64,000 nt of DNA from Gnetum montanum (taxonomy: Eukaryota > Streptophyta > Gnetopsida > Gnetales > Gnetaceae), in the NCBI GenBank assembly GCA_015680685.1, contig MNCI01003070.1, forward strand, positions 245,930 to 309,929, read 5' to 3'. The translations under genes and the position numbers were made by a program. A model generated the notes under the pieces. That model was not told where the DNA came from. It searched no databases and saw only the letters and a program-made list of their open reading frames with translations. Within the stretch, counting starts at the first letter, position 1, and every line of letters starts with the position of its first letter. Positions 12,033-23,649 of this stretch are shown here, piece after piece.

Positions 12033-13190
12033 TCAGACATAGTACTGTTTCAAGTACAAGTGATTTGTAGGATTAGCAAACTCATTCTTGTTCATATCAA
12101 CAACTTTGAATGCTCCATTATTGTATGCCTTGGTGACTAAGTGAGGTCCTTCCCAGTTGGCTGAGAACTTATCTGAGTGTTCACATACAGCTTTAAGGAC
12201 TAAGTCTCCTTCTTTGATTGGGTGCTTGTGCAAATTGTGTTTGTGTCGTTGTTGCTGTTGTTTCTGGTACCATTCAATTTGATCAAGCATTCGCACACAT
12301 TCTTCTTCTATTGAATCAAGGTCAGCAATGTGTAGTTCATTATTTTGACTTTCATCGAGGAGGCCCGAGAGAACTATTTACAACGAGGGAACCTATAATT
12401 CTAAAGGTAAAACAACTTCATATCTGTATACAAGACTATATGGAGTTTTACCTATAGATGTTCGATGTGTCGTTCTGTATGCCCATTATGCATAGAACAA
12501 TTGTTCATGCCATCATTTCTTACTTTGATTTAGCATCTTTTTGAGCACCATGATGACAGTTTTGTTTGTAGTCTCTATTTGACCATTTCTCTGTGGGTAG
12601 TAAGGTGATGAAAATGCATGTTTAATACCTAGGATTTCACAAAAGCTTTCAGTATCTGCACTGTTGAACTATGGCCCATTGTCAGTAACGATGGTCATTG
12701 GAATACCAAAACGAGTCACGATATTTTCTAATATGAAAGTGCAAATATGTTTTGATGTGGTCTTCCTAAGGGGAATAGCTTCCACCCACTTTGTGAAATA
12801 TTCAGTTGCGGTGATAATGAAGCTATGTCCTGCAGAGGATGATGGCATTATTGGTCCAATTAAGTCTAATCCCCATTTTTGGAATGGCCATGTGATTTGC
12901 ATTATATGAAGTTTGTTAGGTGGCACATGTATTAGATGACCATGCTTTTGGCAAATGTCACACGTTCTGACCTTGGAGATGCAATCGTACTCCATGTGTG
13001 GCCAGTAGTAGCCTAAGCGCCTAATTTTCATTGCCATTGATTTAGGTGTAATGTGCCCTCCACAAAGTCCTTCGTGGACTTGTTCTACAATTGTTTGATC
13101 ATCAATGCTACTAATGCACATTAGCAAAATGCCTTCATAGGATTTACGACACAAGGTGCCTCCTATTAATGCATATTGCCAGGAACATTT
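12033..13190 (-). pseudogene. Element A integrase (Tat-type), nearly full length
   Basis: In order this shows an HHCC finger (HEGLCGGH and CDIC), core WGLDLIGPIMP, TEYFTKWVEAIPLRK, TIVTDNGP with the second catalytic Asp intact, YYPQRNGQIE with the Glu, and a C-terminal domain ending NHLYLKQYYV at 12033. Two or three internal stops (around 12660 and 12550-12420) break the frame. It integrates element cDNA into host DNA in the nucleus. Of the integrases in this window it is the best preserved. Confidence 0.9.
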
Positions 13191-13860
13191 TCACACGGTG
13201 TCCTTTTGAGTGTTTTTCAAGTGTTGTGGAGGTTCGCCTCTTAGAAGGTATTCTTTTATGTCATCATAACATTCTATTGCATGTGTTGTGCTAACGGATG
13301 CTATAGATATTTCTTCAAGAGTGTTGATTATAGGTTCGACACAATTTTTTATAGAACTAGGCAACACATGGAACATTTTAGGTGTCATGTTTAAGGCTAG
13401 TGTGGCGAGTGCATCAGTAATGGTGTTTTCACTTCTAGGAACATGTTGTATATCTGTTTCCACTAGTTGTCTTAGCATATGTTTGGTCAAATCATAGTAC
13501 GGTTGCAAATGGGGGGCCTTACATGCGTAAACCTCAGTGACTTTATTAATGATTAATTGTGAATCTCCACGAACTGTGAAATTCCCAAAGTCAACACTAC
13601 TTAAAGGCCTCCAAGAAGACCATCATATTCAGCCACGTTATTGGTACAAGGAAAGGTTAATTGATAGGTGAAGGGTTGAATTTCTCTAGTGGGACATACT
13701 AAAATGGCTGCTGCACTCCCTCCTCGGGAGGTTGAAGCTCCATCAAAGTAGAGGATTATCTTGTAGTTATTAGGTACGGTGTTAATACTATTAACATTCT
13801 CATCAAGGAATTCAAGGTTGACTATTGCTTGATCATGTGTTGGTGAGATAGCTAATTGTG
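13191..13860 (-). pseudogene. Element A second RNase H (Tat-type aRNH)
   Basis: The minus strand reads LYFDGASTSRGGSAAAI, then FPCTNNVAEYDGLLGGL, then LIINKVTEVYACKAPHLQPY and DIQHVPRSENTITDALATLA. The D-E-D-D-like order and the HVPR-N-ADALA end are those of the additional RNase H found downstream of the retroviral-type RNase H in Tat-lineage elements. It has scattered stops. Element B has the same domain at 30570-31064. Confidence 0.85.
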
Positions 13861-14356
13861 TGACTATTGCTTAACCTTTTGTGGAAGATTGGGCAACATA
13901 GTGTAGGTCAAACTCTACAATCATCGCTTTCCACCTAGCTATCCTACTTGACTCATAGATGTTATTAGTGATGGCACAGAGTACATTATCCTTACAAATG
14001 ATGTAAACCTGATTTTGGAAGAGATAATGCCGCCATTTCTTCAAAGAGAAGATGAGGGCGAGGCATGATTTTTCTATGTCATTGTATCATTGTTCATAGG
14101 CAATTAATGCATGGCTTAGGTAATATACAAGGATTTCGACTCCATCCTCACGTTTTTGACAAAGCATCAATGCAATGGAGGAATCAGAAGTTGCAAGGTA
14201 GATGTAGAAAGATTTATCACTTTGTGGAGGATAAACAGTTGGTAGTTGAGCCAAATCTTGTTTTATGTTCTCAAATGCTTCCTGGCATTGTTGAGTCCAT
14301 TGGAAATGTGCATTCTTTTGTAATACATGTTGCATGGGACTCAACTTATCTGTCAA
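13861..14356 (-). pseudogene. Element A RNase H
   Basis: The minus strand reads FQWTQQCQEAFENIKQDL, then YPPQSDKSFYIYLATSDSSI and LVYYLSHALIAYEQ, continuing into KKWRHYLFQ-like sequence. It follows the RT thumb directly. Stops and frameshifts are present. Confidence 0.85.
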
Positions 14357-15505
14357 CCTTTCGATAAAGTGTCTGATGAATTATAGTCTACCTTGGAGGC
14401 CACATAGTTCAGTGAGGTTTCTTGGTGGTTGCATATTGGTTATTGCTTTGACCTTATCGGGGTCTACCTGTATCCCTCTTTTGGAAACTAGGAAACCAAG
14501 CATTTTGCTCATTTTGATGCCAAAAATGCATTTCTTTGGATTGAGTCTAAGGTCATATTTGAGACATCGTTTAAGCACTAAGTCCAGATCTTTTGCATGT
14601 TGTTCAGTTTTTTTAGATTTAACTGTGATGTCGTCAACATAATCATTGAGCAAATTGAGCATGTAGTTACTGAATATATATGTCATTGCTCGTTGATATG
14701 TAGGTCCTGCGTTTTTCAGGCCAAATGGCATCATTGTATAACAGAATGTACCCCAAGGTGTCATGAAAGTTGTTCTGAGTTGATGTTCCGAATTGATTCA
14801 TATTTGGTTGTATCTCGAAAATCCATCCATAAAGGACAATAGTGCATGCCCAGTAGTTATTTCAATAAGTTGATCAATGCTAGGTAATGGAAAGTCATCC
14901 TTTATAGTGGCTATGTTGAGATCACAGAAGTCAATGCATATGCGTATACTACCGTTCTTCTTGGGGACTACAACAATGTTTGATACCTAATCAGAATAGT
15001 CAACGAATTAGATGAAACCAGCTTAATAGAGTTTTGTGATTTTAGCATGGATGGCCAATGCAACCTCGGGTCTAACTTTTTGTTCTTTTTGTTTCACTGG
15101 TTTAATTTTTTCATCAAGAATAATGTTGTGTTGGATGATCTGGGGGTCTAGTCCTGGCATGTCTATATATGACCATGTGAACATTTTTATGTTATCTTTT
15201 AACACTTGAGTGATGTCACCTACGAGTTGCGAGTCCAGTAAGGCACTTAATTTCAATGTTTTGATTTCGCCATTGATCGTGGTAATGGGGATTTCTACTA
15301 GAGGATCTTTAGTGATATTATCAGCTTCTAGATCTAGAGTTTTAGTCATGTTTTTAGGCCAATCTGACGTTTCTTAAGTGGAGGCTATTAAATTGGTATA
15401 GATGGACAAATTTAAATCCAAAGATTCTGGATTGATTGCTCTTTCTACCTCCTCGTATGGTCCATCGAGAGACAATGTTGAGAGGATATTCTTGGTGGCC
15501 ATGTG
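14357..15505 (-). pseudogene. Element A reverse transcriptase (Tat-type Ty3/gypsy)
   Basis: A likely module start is the ATG near 15501 (MATKNILS), preceded on the element strand by AAACTAGCAGGAGCAAGC. Downstream are MPGLDPQIIQHNI, VVVPKKNGSIRICIDF, TPWGTFCYTMMPFGLKNA, the catalytic loop YVDDITVKSK (intact YVDD), and GFLVSKRGIQVDPDKVKAI. Stops near 15022 and 14990 separate fingers from palm. The upstream protease lies 25 kb away at 41376-40702 because the antisense module and element B intervene. Confidence 0.9.
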
Positions 15506-16859
15506 CTTGCTCCTGCTAGTTTAAAATAGGAGTGGAGTAAGAGACACCCTATTAGCAAAGGAGTTACTAAATATAAGTGAACTATGCACTGATAAAAATT
15601 TAGAGATGCGGTGGAAGTCATGACAATTTAAGGTCATACCGAGCCACATGGTAGTTTAAGGTCATACCAGGCCACATGGTGACTTGTCCTTTAGACTGAG
15701 TATATGCACTATTTTTTAAATTTTAAAACTTTTAAATTTTAAATTTTTGACTTTTAAGTTCTACATTTTTAAATCTTAAATTTTCGAGTGAACAATAAGG
15801 TCGTGGGGATTTCAAAGTTTTATGAATTTGACGTAGTTTCCATATATTTATTTATTTATTGTTGTTGATTTTCTGCACTTTCCTTCTCTTTTCATAAAAA
15901 TTTCTTGGACCTCATCTTGGGGGGTTGGAATGACAAGGAAAACTAGGCAAGCACAAGGCAAAGATGGCTTGAACAACAACATGTAATTAAAATAAGAAGA
16001 GGAACTAAAATAAAAGGCCAAAAATTAAATAAATTAAATTACCAAGGGAAATAGAAAAGGAAATTTTTGAAATAGGAGGCCTCATTTCTATTAACGTGAG
16101 TTGCTGGAACTTGGAAGGACAGCGTGACCTACCCAGAGTGCAGTGTGAGCCAAGGTGTTAGCGTTAGCGTTAGCGTGACCATGAAAGACAAGGGCAATGG
16201 AAAGGCATGCAGGGATAAGGGAAGGAAGTAGGCATCCCTAGCATTCATGGAGGAGAGTGAAGAGCTCCTACAAGGTCTCCCCTAAGCCAGGATTATGACG
16301 TGGAAGAAGGCCCTGCACAAGTAAATTCTTTGCCCCCAATTTTTCTTTGGTGTCTTTGCAAGTAGTGTTACCTAGGGTGAGATTTTGTTTTGTAATTTGG
16401 GCTTTTGGATTTTTGGAATCATGGCATGGTTTTCGTAGGGTTTGTGGGTGTAACGTGAGTGTGGGAAGGAAGGCTTGTCCTTCAAGTTGCACAGTGAGCT
16501 ACGTTTGTGGGCCTAGGGTTCGCAGTGTGAGCCCCCTGCCCTTCTTGATAGCATGACTATCTTGCCCTTTTTGGCATCTTTGGTAGTGTGATTGTGAATT
16601 TCAGGGTAGGGAATGAACAATGTAACTTTGAATTTTTGGGCAAAATTTTCCAATTTTGAAGGGCAACATGACTACAAAAATTTTGGATTTTTAGAGGGGC
16701 AAGGATGGCCAGTATGATTGTAAACTTTTAATTTCGAAGGGGTAGTGTGACTGCACATTTCTGAATTTTTGGGGAGCTTAGCATGACTACACATTTTGAA
16801 TTTTTCCCAGGGTAGCGTGACTTGCAAATTTTTTTGAGTTTTAGTCCCTAGGCAACATG
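15506..16859 (-). other. Element A region between RT and antisense gene, with GCGTGAC repeats
   Basis: Non-coding. At 15627-15680 there are two copies of TTTAAGGTCATACC with a CCACATGG tail, the module-edge motif. At 15700-15790 the sequence is extremely AT-rich. From 16100 to 16859 the motif GCGTGAC or a decayed form recurs about every 50-60 bp amid AATTTTTGG-type sequence. The region continues at 35434 beyond element B. The plus ORF 16347-16556 and its minus partner match nothing known. Confidence 0.6.
16855..16859 (+). repeat. Target site duplication of element B, left copy (ACATG)
   Basis: ACATG precedes the LTR start TGAAACACCC at 16860. The partner after the other LTR (35429-35433) is ACGTG. 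The single difference is a G-to-A change at a CpG, expected for an old methylated site. Confidence 0.75.
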
Positions 16860-18657
16860 TGAAACACCCTAAAAAAATGCGAGGTCATCCTGGCCTCACC
16901 AGGCTCTTGCAGTCCGCACAGCACCGTGGCAGTTCATCGAAAGAAGAACGTTATGAGTCTAGGATGGCCAGTTTGGCAAATTTTCTACTTTGGGTATGGA
17001 CAGGCCCTGTACCATCTTGCTCGCCCATCAAGGTAGCCCGAATAGTTGGCAACCTACTCAGAAACGGTTTGTAGAATCGACGATAGTATCCTGGGTGCAC
17101 AAAAAGTAGTTCGACAAGTTTTCTAAGTCATGAAGCCTGCTACGCTATGCTACGATATGTAGTGTAGCAAGCTTTAGAAAACAATGGCTAAACGAAATGC
17201 TATGCTACGCAATGTCACACAGTGTAGCATAGCAATGACTTCACTACCTGCTCCCCTCGCCCAACTTTGAGTTCTGCAGTGATGTCTCTTTTTGCCAGGA
17301 AGCGACGGACCATGTTTGCTACTACGCTACGCTGAGCTACATGGCGCAGCAAGGCGTAGCAATCCTATGGAAGGGACAGAAGGCAGTTCAAAAGGTGAAA
17401 TTAGCAAAGTTCACAAAACTTGCATCGTAGGAGAATGGGTTGCAAATCAGCAAAACTATCGCAATTAAGGCTAGTCGCTACGTTATGTAGCGTAGCATTG
17501 CGTAACAAGTACGTGACATATGGCAGGATGTGCGGCAAGATGCTACACCATGCCAAGCAAGCCACGTCACAAAGCACAGTGTGTCATGCAAGTGTCGTGC
17601 GACATCAATGCACTCCACCCAATCAGACCGCTGACACACGTCTCTAGGAGCTAACAGTGCAGTTGCGACATAGTAGGATCATAGTTATTGCATGGCAAGC
17701 TCGCATTGCAATGGTCTTATAAGCCCAACAGTCACAAATGGATCGAGTAATGCTAGTGAGGTAGCACAAGTCTGCGGCACATAGCATTCAAACGGTCCCT
17801 TTTTCTTACCTTCAACCCTATAAATATTCCGGAAAACAGCACATAAAAGGTCCAAAAAAATTTTTGGGCTAAAAAGAGAAAGGTACCTACGATTTGGCAA
17901 AAAAGAAAAGAAAAAAGAGAGCAATCTGTAAAGTTAGCAATTTTGAAAGGGGTTCACGTCCTCCTTTATTTTTTGCCAGCGTTGTAACAATCATACCCAT
18001 CTGTTTAACACTGTAAATAGAGAACCTCTCCTAGCTGGCATAAGGTTCCAGTCTTCGTTCTACCACCTTGGTAAGATCCCGCACTATTTGTACGTGAAGT
18101 CCGTGCCCAAGCGCATAGCTCTTTCTACTTCTTGACACTCTTTGGTTACCCTCGGAACTTCTGCACTCCGTCACACTGTGCAGTTGATTGTATCCATCCT
18201 AACCAGATGGATTTGTAGCTTTGAAGCAGTGCATGTTTTTAACCATATCTTACTTTACCTCTCATTTACTGTCTAGCTTTCTTGCATTATTTTCTATCTT
18301 ATTTACCTTCAAGCATCATCTCGTACTACTATCGCATTTACGTTTCTCATGTTTAGCATCACTTCATATTACCATCGCATCTCTACTTTATTCATTATTT
18401 TGCATTATTGTCGCATTTTTATAGTTTCTTTGTTTTCCTCTATATCTACTCGTAAGCATTATCTTGCAATTTGTACAATTTATATTGCAAAAAGGCTATA
18501 TTGACGTTGATGTAAGTCCTTTTCTGATCGACTAGACCATTCAGGGCACCCTGTGTTCGCACACACCCAGCACCGCTCTCCCGCAGGCATGGGGTTGGAA
18601 TTGTTGCATCTGCCAACCCGAACATTCTTCTAGCCGCCAACATTTTCAATCGCTACA
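16860..18657 (+). repeat. Element B 5' LTR
   Basis: TGAAACACCC...CGCTACA, 1.8 kb, matching 33619-35428. TATAAATA lies at 17819-17826, and a second site that is TATAAATA in the 3' LTR has decayed to TGTAAATA here (18012-18019). Inverted and direct runs of GCTACGCTA / TAGCGTAGC occur near 17125-17240 and 17466-17507. LTR divergence by eye is about one in eight over the first 190 bases. Confidence 0.92.
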
Positions 18658-18663
18658 GTTTTC

Positions 18664-18682
18664 TAGCGCTAGAAGGAGGGCC
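18664..18682 (+). other. Element B primer binding site (candidate)
   Basis: TAGCGCTAGAAGGAGGGCC starts six bases after the LTR end. Element A has the matching TGGCACTAGAAGGAAGTCC at the same place. The conserved block supports a PBS; I do not assign the tRNA. Confidence 0.65.
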
Positions 18683-19491
18683 TTTTGGTGCCTTTGCCAT
18701 GTGTCACAGTAGTTCTGTGAGCCTTCTACACCCTGATACACATGAGTGTAGACGTGACACCCTCTTGCGGTTGTTTGCACTCTGTACGGTGCAAATCGGT
18801 CACCCCAACGGTTCCCCTAGAGACCTACAAAACACAAGGCCTCTGATCACCGGTTAACTAGCTCATTCTACGATCATCTTGCATGTGTGCTGCATCCCAT
18901 CTTGTGTGGTGCAAACCGGTCTCCTGAACGGTCCCTCCAGGACCCTGCAAGACATAAAGCCTGCCTGATTGCTAGCTAGCTTGCCCATCCTATAGCTATC
19001 TTGCCTGCATTCTATACCCCATTCCGTGTGGTATAGATCGGTCACCTCGACGGTCCCTCCAAGATCCTATGAGACACAAAACATACCTGGTCGCTAGTTA
19101 ATTTTCTTGTCTTATAGTAGTCTCGTATGCCTTCCACACCCCGACTTGCATTAGCGTAGACTCGACACCCTTTGTGGTTGTTTATGCTTTGTGTGGTGTA
19201 GATCAGTCGCCTCGACGGTTCCTCCGGAACCCTATGAGATAATAAGCCTTCCGACAGTGATTTAACTTGCCCCTTCTATTTATAGTAGTCCTACATGCGT
19301 CCTGAACCCTAGCCAGCACAGGCAAAAACATGACACCCTTTGAGGTTGTTTGCACCTTGTGTGGTGCAAGTTGGTCGCCTTGACAGTTCCTCTAGGATCC
19401 TGCAAGACGTAAAGCCACCTGTTGTTGTTTTTTTAATACTTCTGTTCTTTTGCATTTTCTAGCATTTTTTCGCATAATCACTTGCTTGACG
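18683..19491 (+). repeat. Element B leader with five dispersed repeats
   Basis: The leader before gag holds five related blocks with core TGTGTGGTGCAAATCGGTC followed by CC-CGACGGTTCCTC and GACCCTGCAAGAC. They start near 18783, 18904, 19024, 19191 and 19358, spaced 121, 120, 167 and 167 bp. No coding sequence is seen. The position between PBS and gag is where packaging or dimerisation signals lie in LTR elements, but no such role is shown. Confidence 0.7.
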
Positions 19492-22410
19492 ATGGCTTCC
19501 GCCACCACCGCTGTTGGTGCCTCCAACACGGAGGTGCCCTTCGTGGTCCAAGACACTACTAGTGTCGAACAACGCCTAAATCGAACGCCAGAAGCACGGC
19601 AGTCTCTTAGAATCCAAAACCAAGGACCTGAGGGACTAGCCTAGCAACATGAGCATTATAGTTTCCTTTGTGCGAAGGTGCAAGCTAACCTGCCCTTGGA
19701 TTTACATGAACTCAAAGAAAAACGTAGCTTCGAGTTTGCTTACTGCAATGGGGAGGAATTCGTTCCTAACCAAGGCATTTCTCTACCTTTAACACAAGCG
19801 TACCAAAGGTTGCTAGATCAACTAATCTAGTTGACAAGGCTTAGGGAGCAATAAGACACAACGTCCAACTAGGATGACACCTTTCAAGATGGGCAGGAGG
19901 AGCTCGATTCCCAGTTTGACGAGGGAGGCCCAGCCAACCCTGTTCCTGTCCCGCCTACCCAATCCTTCTGGGCCAACCCACTACTTGTCGCAACCTCCTT
20001 TGTCATCACACCCACACTTCAGCAGCCTGCAGCCACAATTGCAATGGGTAGCCATGCTATGTTCCCAGCACCTCATCACCCCTATTGCCTGGTTGCACCT
20101 GTAGCAACTACGCCACCGCAAACTATTTATCAGCATGCTACCACAATACGCAACATGCCTATCACGGCTACCCTACCGCATGTCCATACTGTACCTACTT
20201 TGCAACCACACATAACTCCTATACCAATTCCTACATATGCATTCGTTCCACCCATTGTGATGTGCCCAGGCCCATCCACATGGTGGACTCCGCTCACTTC
20301 TTTGTCTGTTCTGCAACCGTCGTAGATATCTCACTACATTCTCCCTCAGGTCTACTCGACCTTGTAGACGGTACATCCTGGCATGGGGTCGTGGGTTGTC
20401 CCATCGGTGACCCAAGCGGCCTATCCGGCAACTCAACCCGCTATTACCGCTCTGATAATACCACCCACCAGATGGTGGACAATGGAAATAGCACCTTTAG
20501 TAGGGGCAACCCCAACGACATAACCGATGGATCAAATCGTTACCACTACCATGCCACATGTGGGCATTGCCTCCACAGTTCCTCAACAGTCTATAACATC
20601 TTTGGTTCTAGACCAAGCATTTCAGCTCATTCAGACCCTAACCGAGGAAGTAAAACACCTCAAAGCGGTTAGGTCTAATACGGTACAAGTCATGGACATT
20701 AATCAAGATGACCCTGTCAACCTTGCAATCCCTGCTTTGATATTACCACCTGGGATGTCCCTCTCGCACTTCACGAAGTATGACGGAGAAGGAGATCCCA
20801 ATACACATCTTGTCACTTTCCGGTCAAAGTCTTTGTTGCTGCAATAATGGCCACATACGATCATTCGCGTCTTCACCATGTCCCTAGCCGGGAAAGCCCT
20901 AGATTGGTATCGTGTGTTGCCACGTTCATCCATTTTGACTTTGGAAGAACTCTTGAACTAGTTTGTGACACGCTTCAAATATAACTTGAAGCCAAAAACC
21001 CCGCTAGATCAGCTGATGAGCGTAAAGCAAGACCCGCTAGAACCAATCCAAAAATTCATTCAATGTTGGAGCGCAACCCTTAACGAAATCCGTGAACCTA
21101 TCGCGGAGGCTCACTTGTTAGCCATCTTTAAGGGTACGGTGAATGACTTCATCAAGTCAAAACTATATTACCTCACTCCATGCTCACTTAGCCAAGATTT
21201 TGCTTAGACAAAAAGCATACAAGACATGGCCGAAGCAAACAAAGACCTGGCTTATGTCACTTACAAGAACAGTTTTGCAAAAAAGGACAAAGGTAAGGCC
21301 CCAACAACCATGTTGGCTACTGTGGCAGCTGAGGCTAAGCCCAAACATAGCAACAACAGAAACAAGAATAACAAGAAACCATCCACACTTGCGGCCGACT
21401 CAGTGCCCAAACTAGGCCAAGCATTACAACTTGCCACACCTGTGCCCGAGACATCTGCATACACTAAACCTAACTTCGAACGTAAAGATCGTTCGAAATA
21501 CACCCCGCTGCCTCTCAAACCTTCAGAACTCTTGAAGCAACTGTTGGCAACAGGATACATCCAACATAAGTGGATGTTAGAGGAAGTAAACATGAGGCAT
21601 CGACACTACTGCAAGCTCCTTAGAAATCTCTCTTTAGCCCTGCCCAACGAGCCACCAGTTCCTAGGAGTTTTAGGCTAGACAGGTTTTGCGACTACCATC
21701 AACTATGTGGTCATACCACGGATTATTTTCTATCGTTGCAAGATGACACCCAAAGATTGATTGACCTGGGACAGTTGGTGCTAGATGAAAGTAGCCTAGT
21801 ACATCCTAAAAACCAATCCATGCATGTCTACACAGATCCCCACAACACCAATAATTCCGGTTACGTAATCAATGCCATCGGTATTGACAATAATCCCACG
21901 CCACCCTTCTAGCCGTTTGTGATTCGTGTGCCTCAGCATAGCGCACCAATGCCACCAATGGCTGGTCTAAGCTCGTAGTCACCCTTCATCCTGAAAGTCC
22001 CACCACAGGCATCTACCTCTGCACCACCTATTGGCGGGACCACACGACCCTGTCAACTAACACCTCTAACTTCATTCATCATTAGGGGGCCAACATCTTC
22101 GACAGCCCCAATCTTGTGCAACAACATTAAACAACATCCTCGCCCCACAACGCTAGAAACCTACTTGGTGGGCGAGGCATCGAAGGGGAATACCGTCAAA
22201 AGTATCTCCAAAACTACGCCTTCTTCCTTTAAATTTACACCTTCATCACCAAAGACAAAGGTCGACATGATTACACGGCCTGTGGCATCTTGTTGCCAAA
22301 AATCTGAACCTAGGTCTGGGGTCGTCTCCCCTCGAGAGGTTCATCTTCTAAGGAAAATTGAGGAGGGTGTTAAACAGACAGGCAGCCAATACTTCTTGGA
22401 CGCCCTCATC
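19492..22410 (+). pseudogene. Element B gag (Tat-type), decayed
   Basis: Starts ATGGCTTCCGCCACCACC at 19492 (MASATTAVGASN). It includes a proline/threonine-rich stretch (about 19900-20330). A capsid-like domain reads LSHFTKYDGEGDPNTHL, FTMSLAGKALDWYR, LTLEELLN and FVTRFKYNLKP (about 20750-21000). A zinc-knuckle-like motif reads CDYHQLCGHTTDYF near 21690, whose final Cys is lost (element A keeps CEYHQRPGHRTDCC). At least eight stops occur. The knuckle type with C-H-GH-C spacing is typical of Tat elements. Gag would form the cytoplasmic particle. Confidence 0.85.
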
Positions 22411-23178
22411 TAGGTTGGGCAAGCTCTAAGGCAGAAAAACACCACATTAAGCCTATACGACCTAGTCATGACATCTACCCCTCACCGCGAGGCTCTAGTC
22501 CGCATGTCAACAACAATTCTGGTCGACAAAAACATGCCAGTAGACAAGAAAGCGATCCACTCAGTCATACTCCCCTCTGTACCCATGGAGTCTACAATAC
22601 ATCAATTAACTTTCAGTAATGATGCCATTAAGGAAGATCCTGAAAGGGGTCAAGTGACTATGGTGCCTCTCTTCATCACAATTCGGGTCGGCCAATACCG
22701 AATCCAAAGGGTACATGTCGATGATGGGGCCACAAATGTCACCTCCTTTCCTATTATAGATAAGCTGGGGTTGGTTGACCAGATCAAACCAACAGCAACA
22801 TCATGTCTATGATTCTTCAATGGGGCATGTGTCCTGGTGAAGGGCATAGTTCATGTAAACTTCATAGCAGGGGACGAGCTCCTCACAAACGCAACGTTCA
22901 TCGTAGTTGAAGAAATGCCCAGGTTTAACCTAATCTTGGGAAGATTGTGGTTAGCACAAATTAGGGCCGTCTCCTCACCTATACACCAAAAAATCCACTT
23001 ACCATACGTGGGTAGGGAGGTGATAATCCATGGTGACGGGGTGCTAACGCAAGCAATCAACAATGTAAACACAGAGCAGGGTTCAGAGGTTACAACCTCT
23101 GAAGATGAAATGCCTGTTCATGCATGCACCAATCATACAACGAAGGGATTGGCCCAACGAGGCGACCCTCAAATCTAA
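22411..23178 (+). pseudogene. Element B protease (Tat-type)
   Basis: The plus strand encodes QYRIQRVHVDDGATNV, the active-site region with a D-D-G motif where many families have DTG or DSG. It continues FPIIDKLGLVDQI, then after a frameshift FIVVEEMPRFNLILGRLWLA and SSPIHQKIHLPYVG. LGR-WL is the conserved C-terminal protease block. The element A protease is closely similar. Processing of gag-pol would be its role. Confidence 0.85.
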
Positions 23179-23649
23179 AACGCATGGGTGGAGTTGCCCT
23201 TTCAAGCGAGGGATAGTGACACGAGTGAAGGCCCTGGCGAAATGCCTCGACCTTACGTCCCGATCAAACCACGAAAGGTTAAGAGGCAGCTACGCATAGC
23301 ATAGCAGCCTTGTGACCTCCCACCCAGTCGCCATCCTCACATATTCACTTTCTACTTATCTCATCAGTGTGTCATCCTTTCGGCATGCTATGCCAATGAC
23401 CCGAAATGGCCTAAAACTAGCATTATTACCTTTTGCTTTACTCAACGGTCGAAATGGCCTAAAGCTAACAAACGGCCCAAAATGGCCTAAAACTAGCATA
23501 CGAGAGCACAAAAACATTACATAACACACATGATAACACAAAATCGGTTTCCTTTCTGAAGTCTTGCATTTTAGTCAAAATGTTTCGCCTATTGGCAGTG
23601 TCTATAAATTCTTTCAAAAAAAGAAGAGGGGAAGTCGACCCCCATACTC
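23179..23649 (+). repeat. Element B gap between protease and antisense gene, with AAACTAGC repeats
   Basis: This short gap separates the protease stop from the convergent antisense gene. Near 23398-23500 it holds three copies of a unit of about 35 bp with core AAATGGCCTAAAACTAGCAT. CATAGCATAGCAGCC at about 23293 matches the GCTACG/TAGC motif of the LTR. The module-edge motif also sits on the other side of the antisense gene (28440-28767). Confidence 0.6.

Noticed and set aside
20085-20672. 195-codon plus ORF inside gag of B
   Set aside because: It overlaps the gag frame in another register, lacks known motifs and is a shadow of the proline/threonine-rich stretch.
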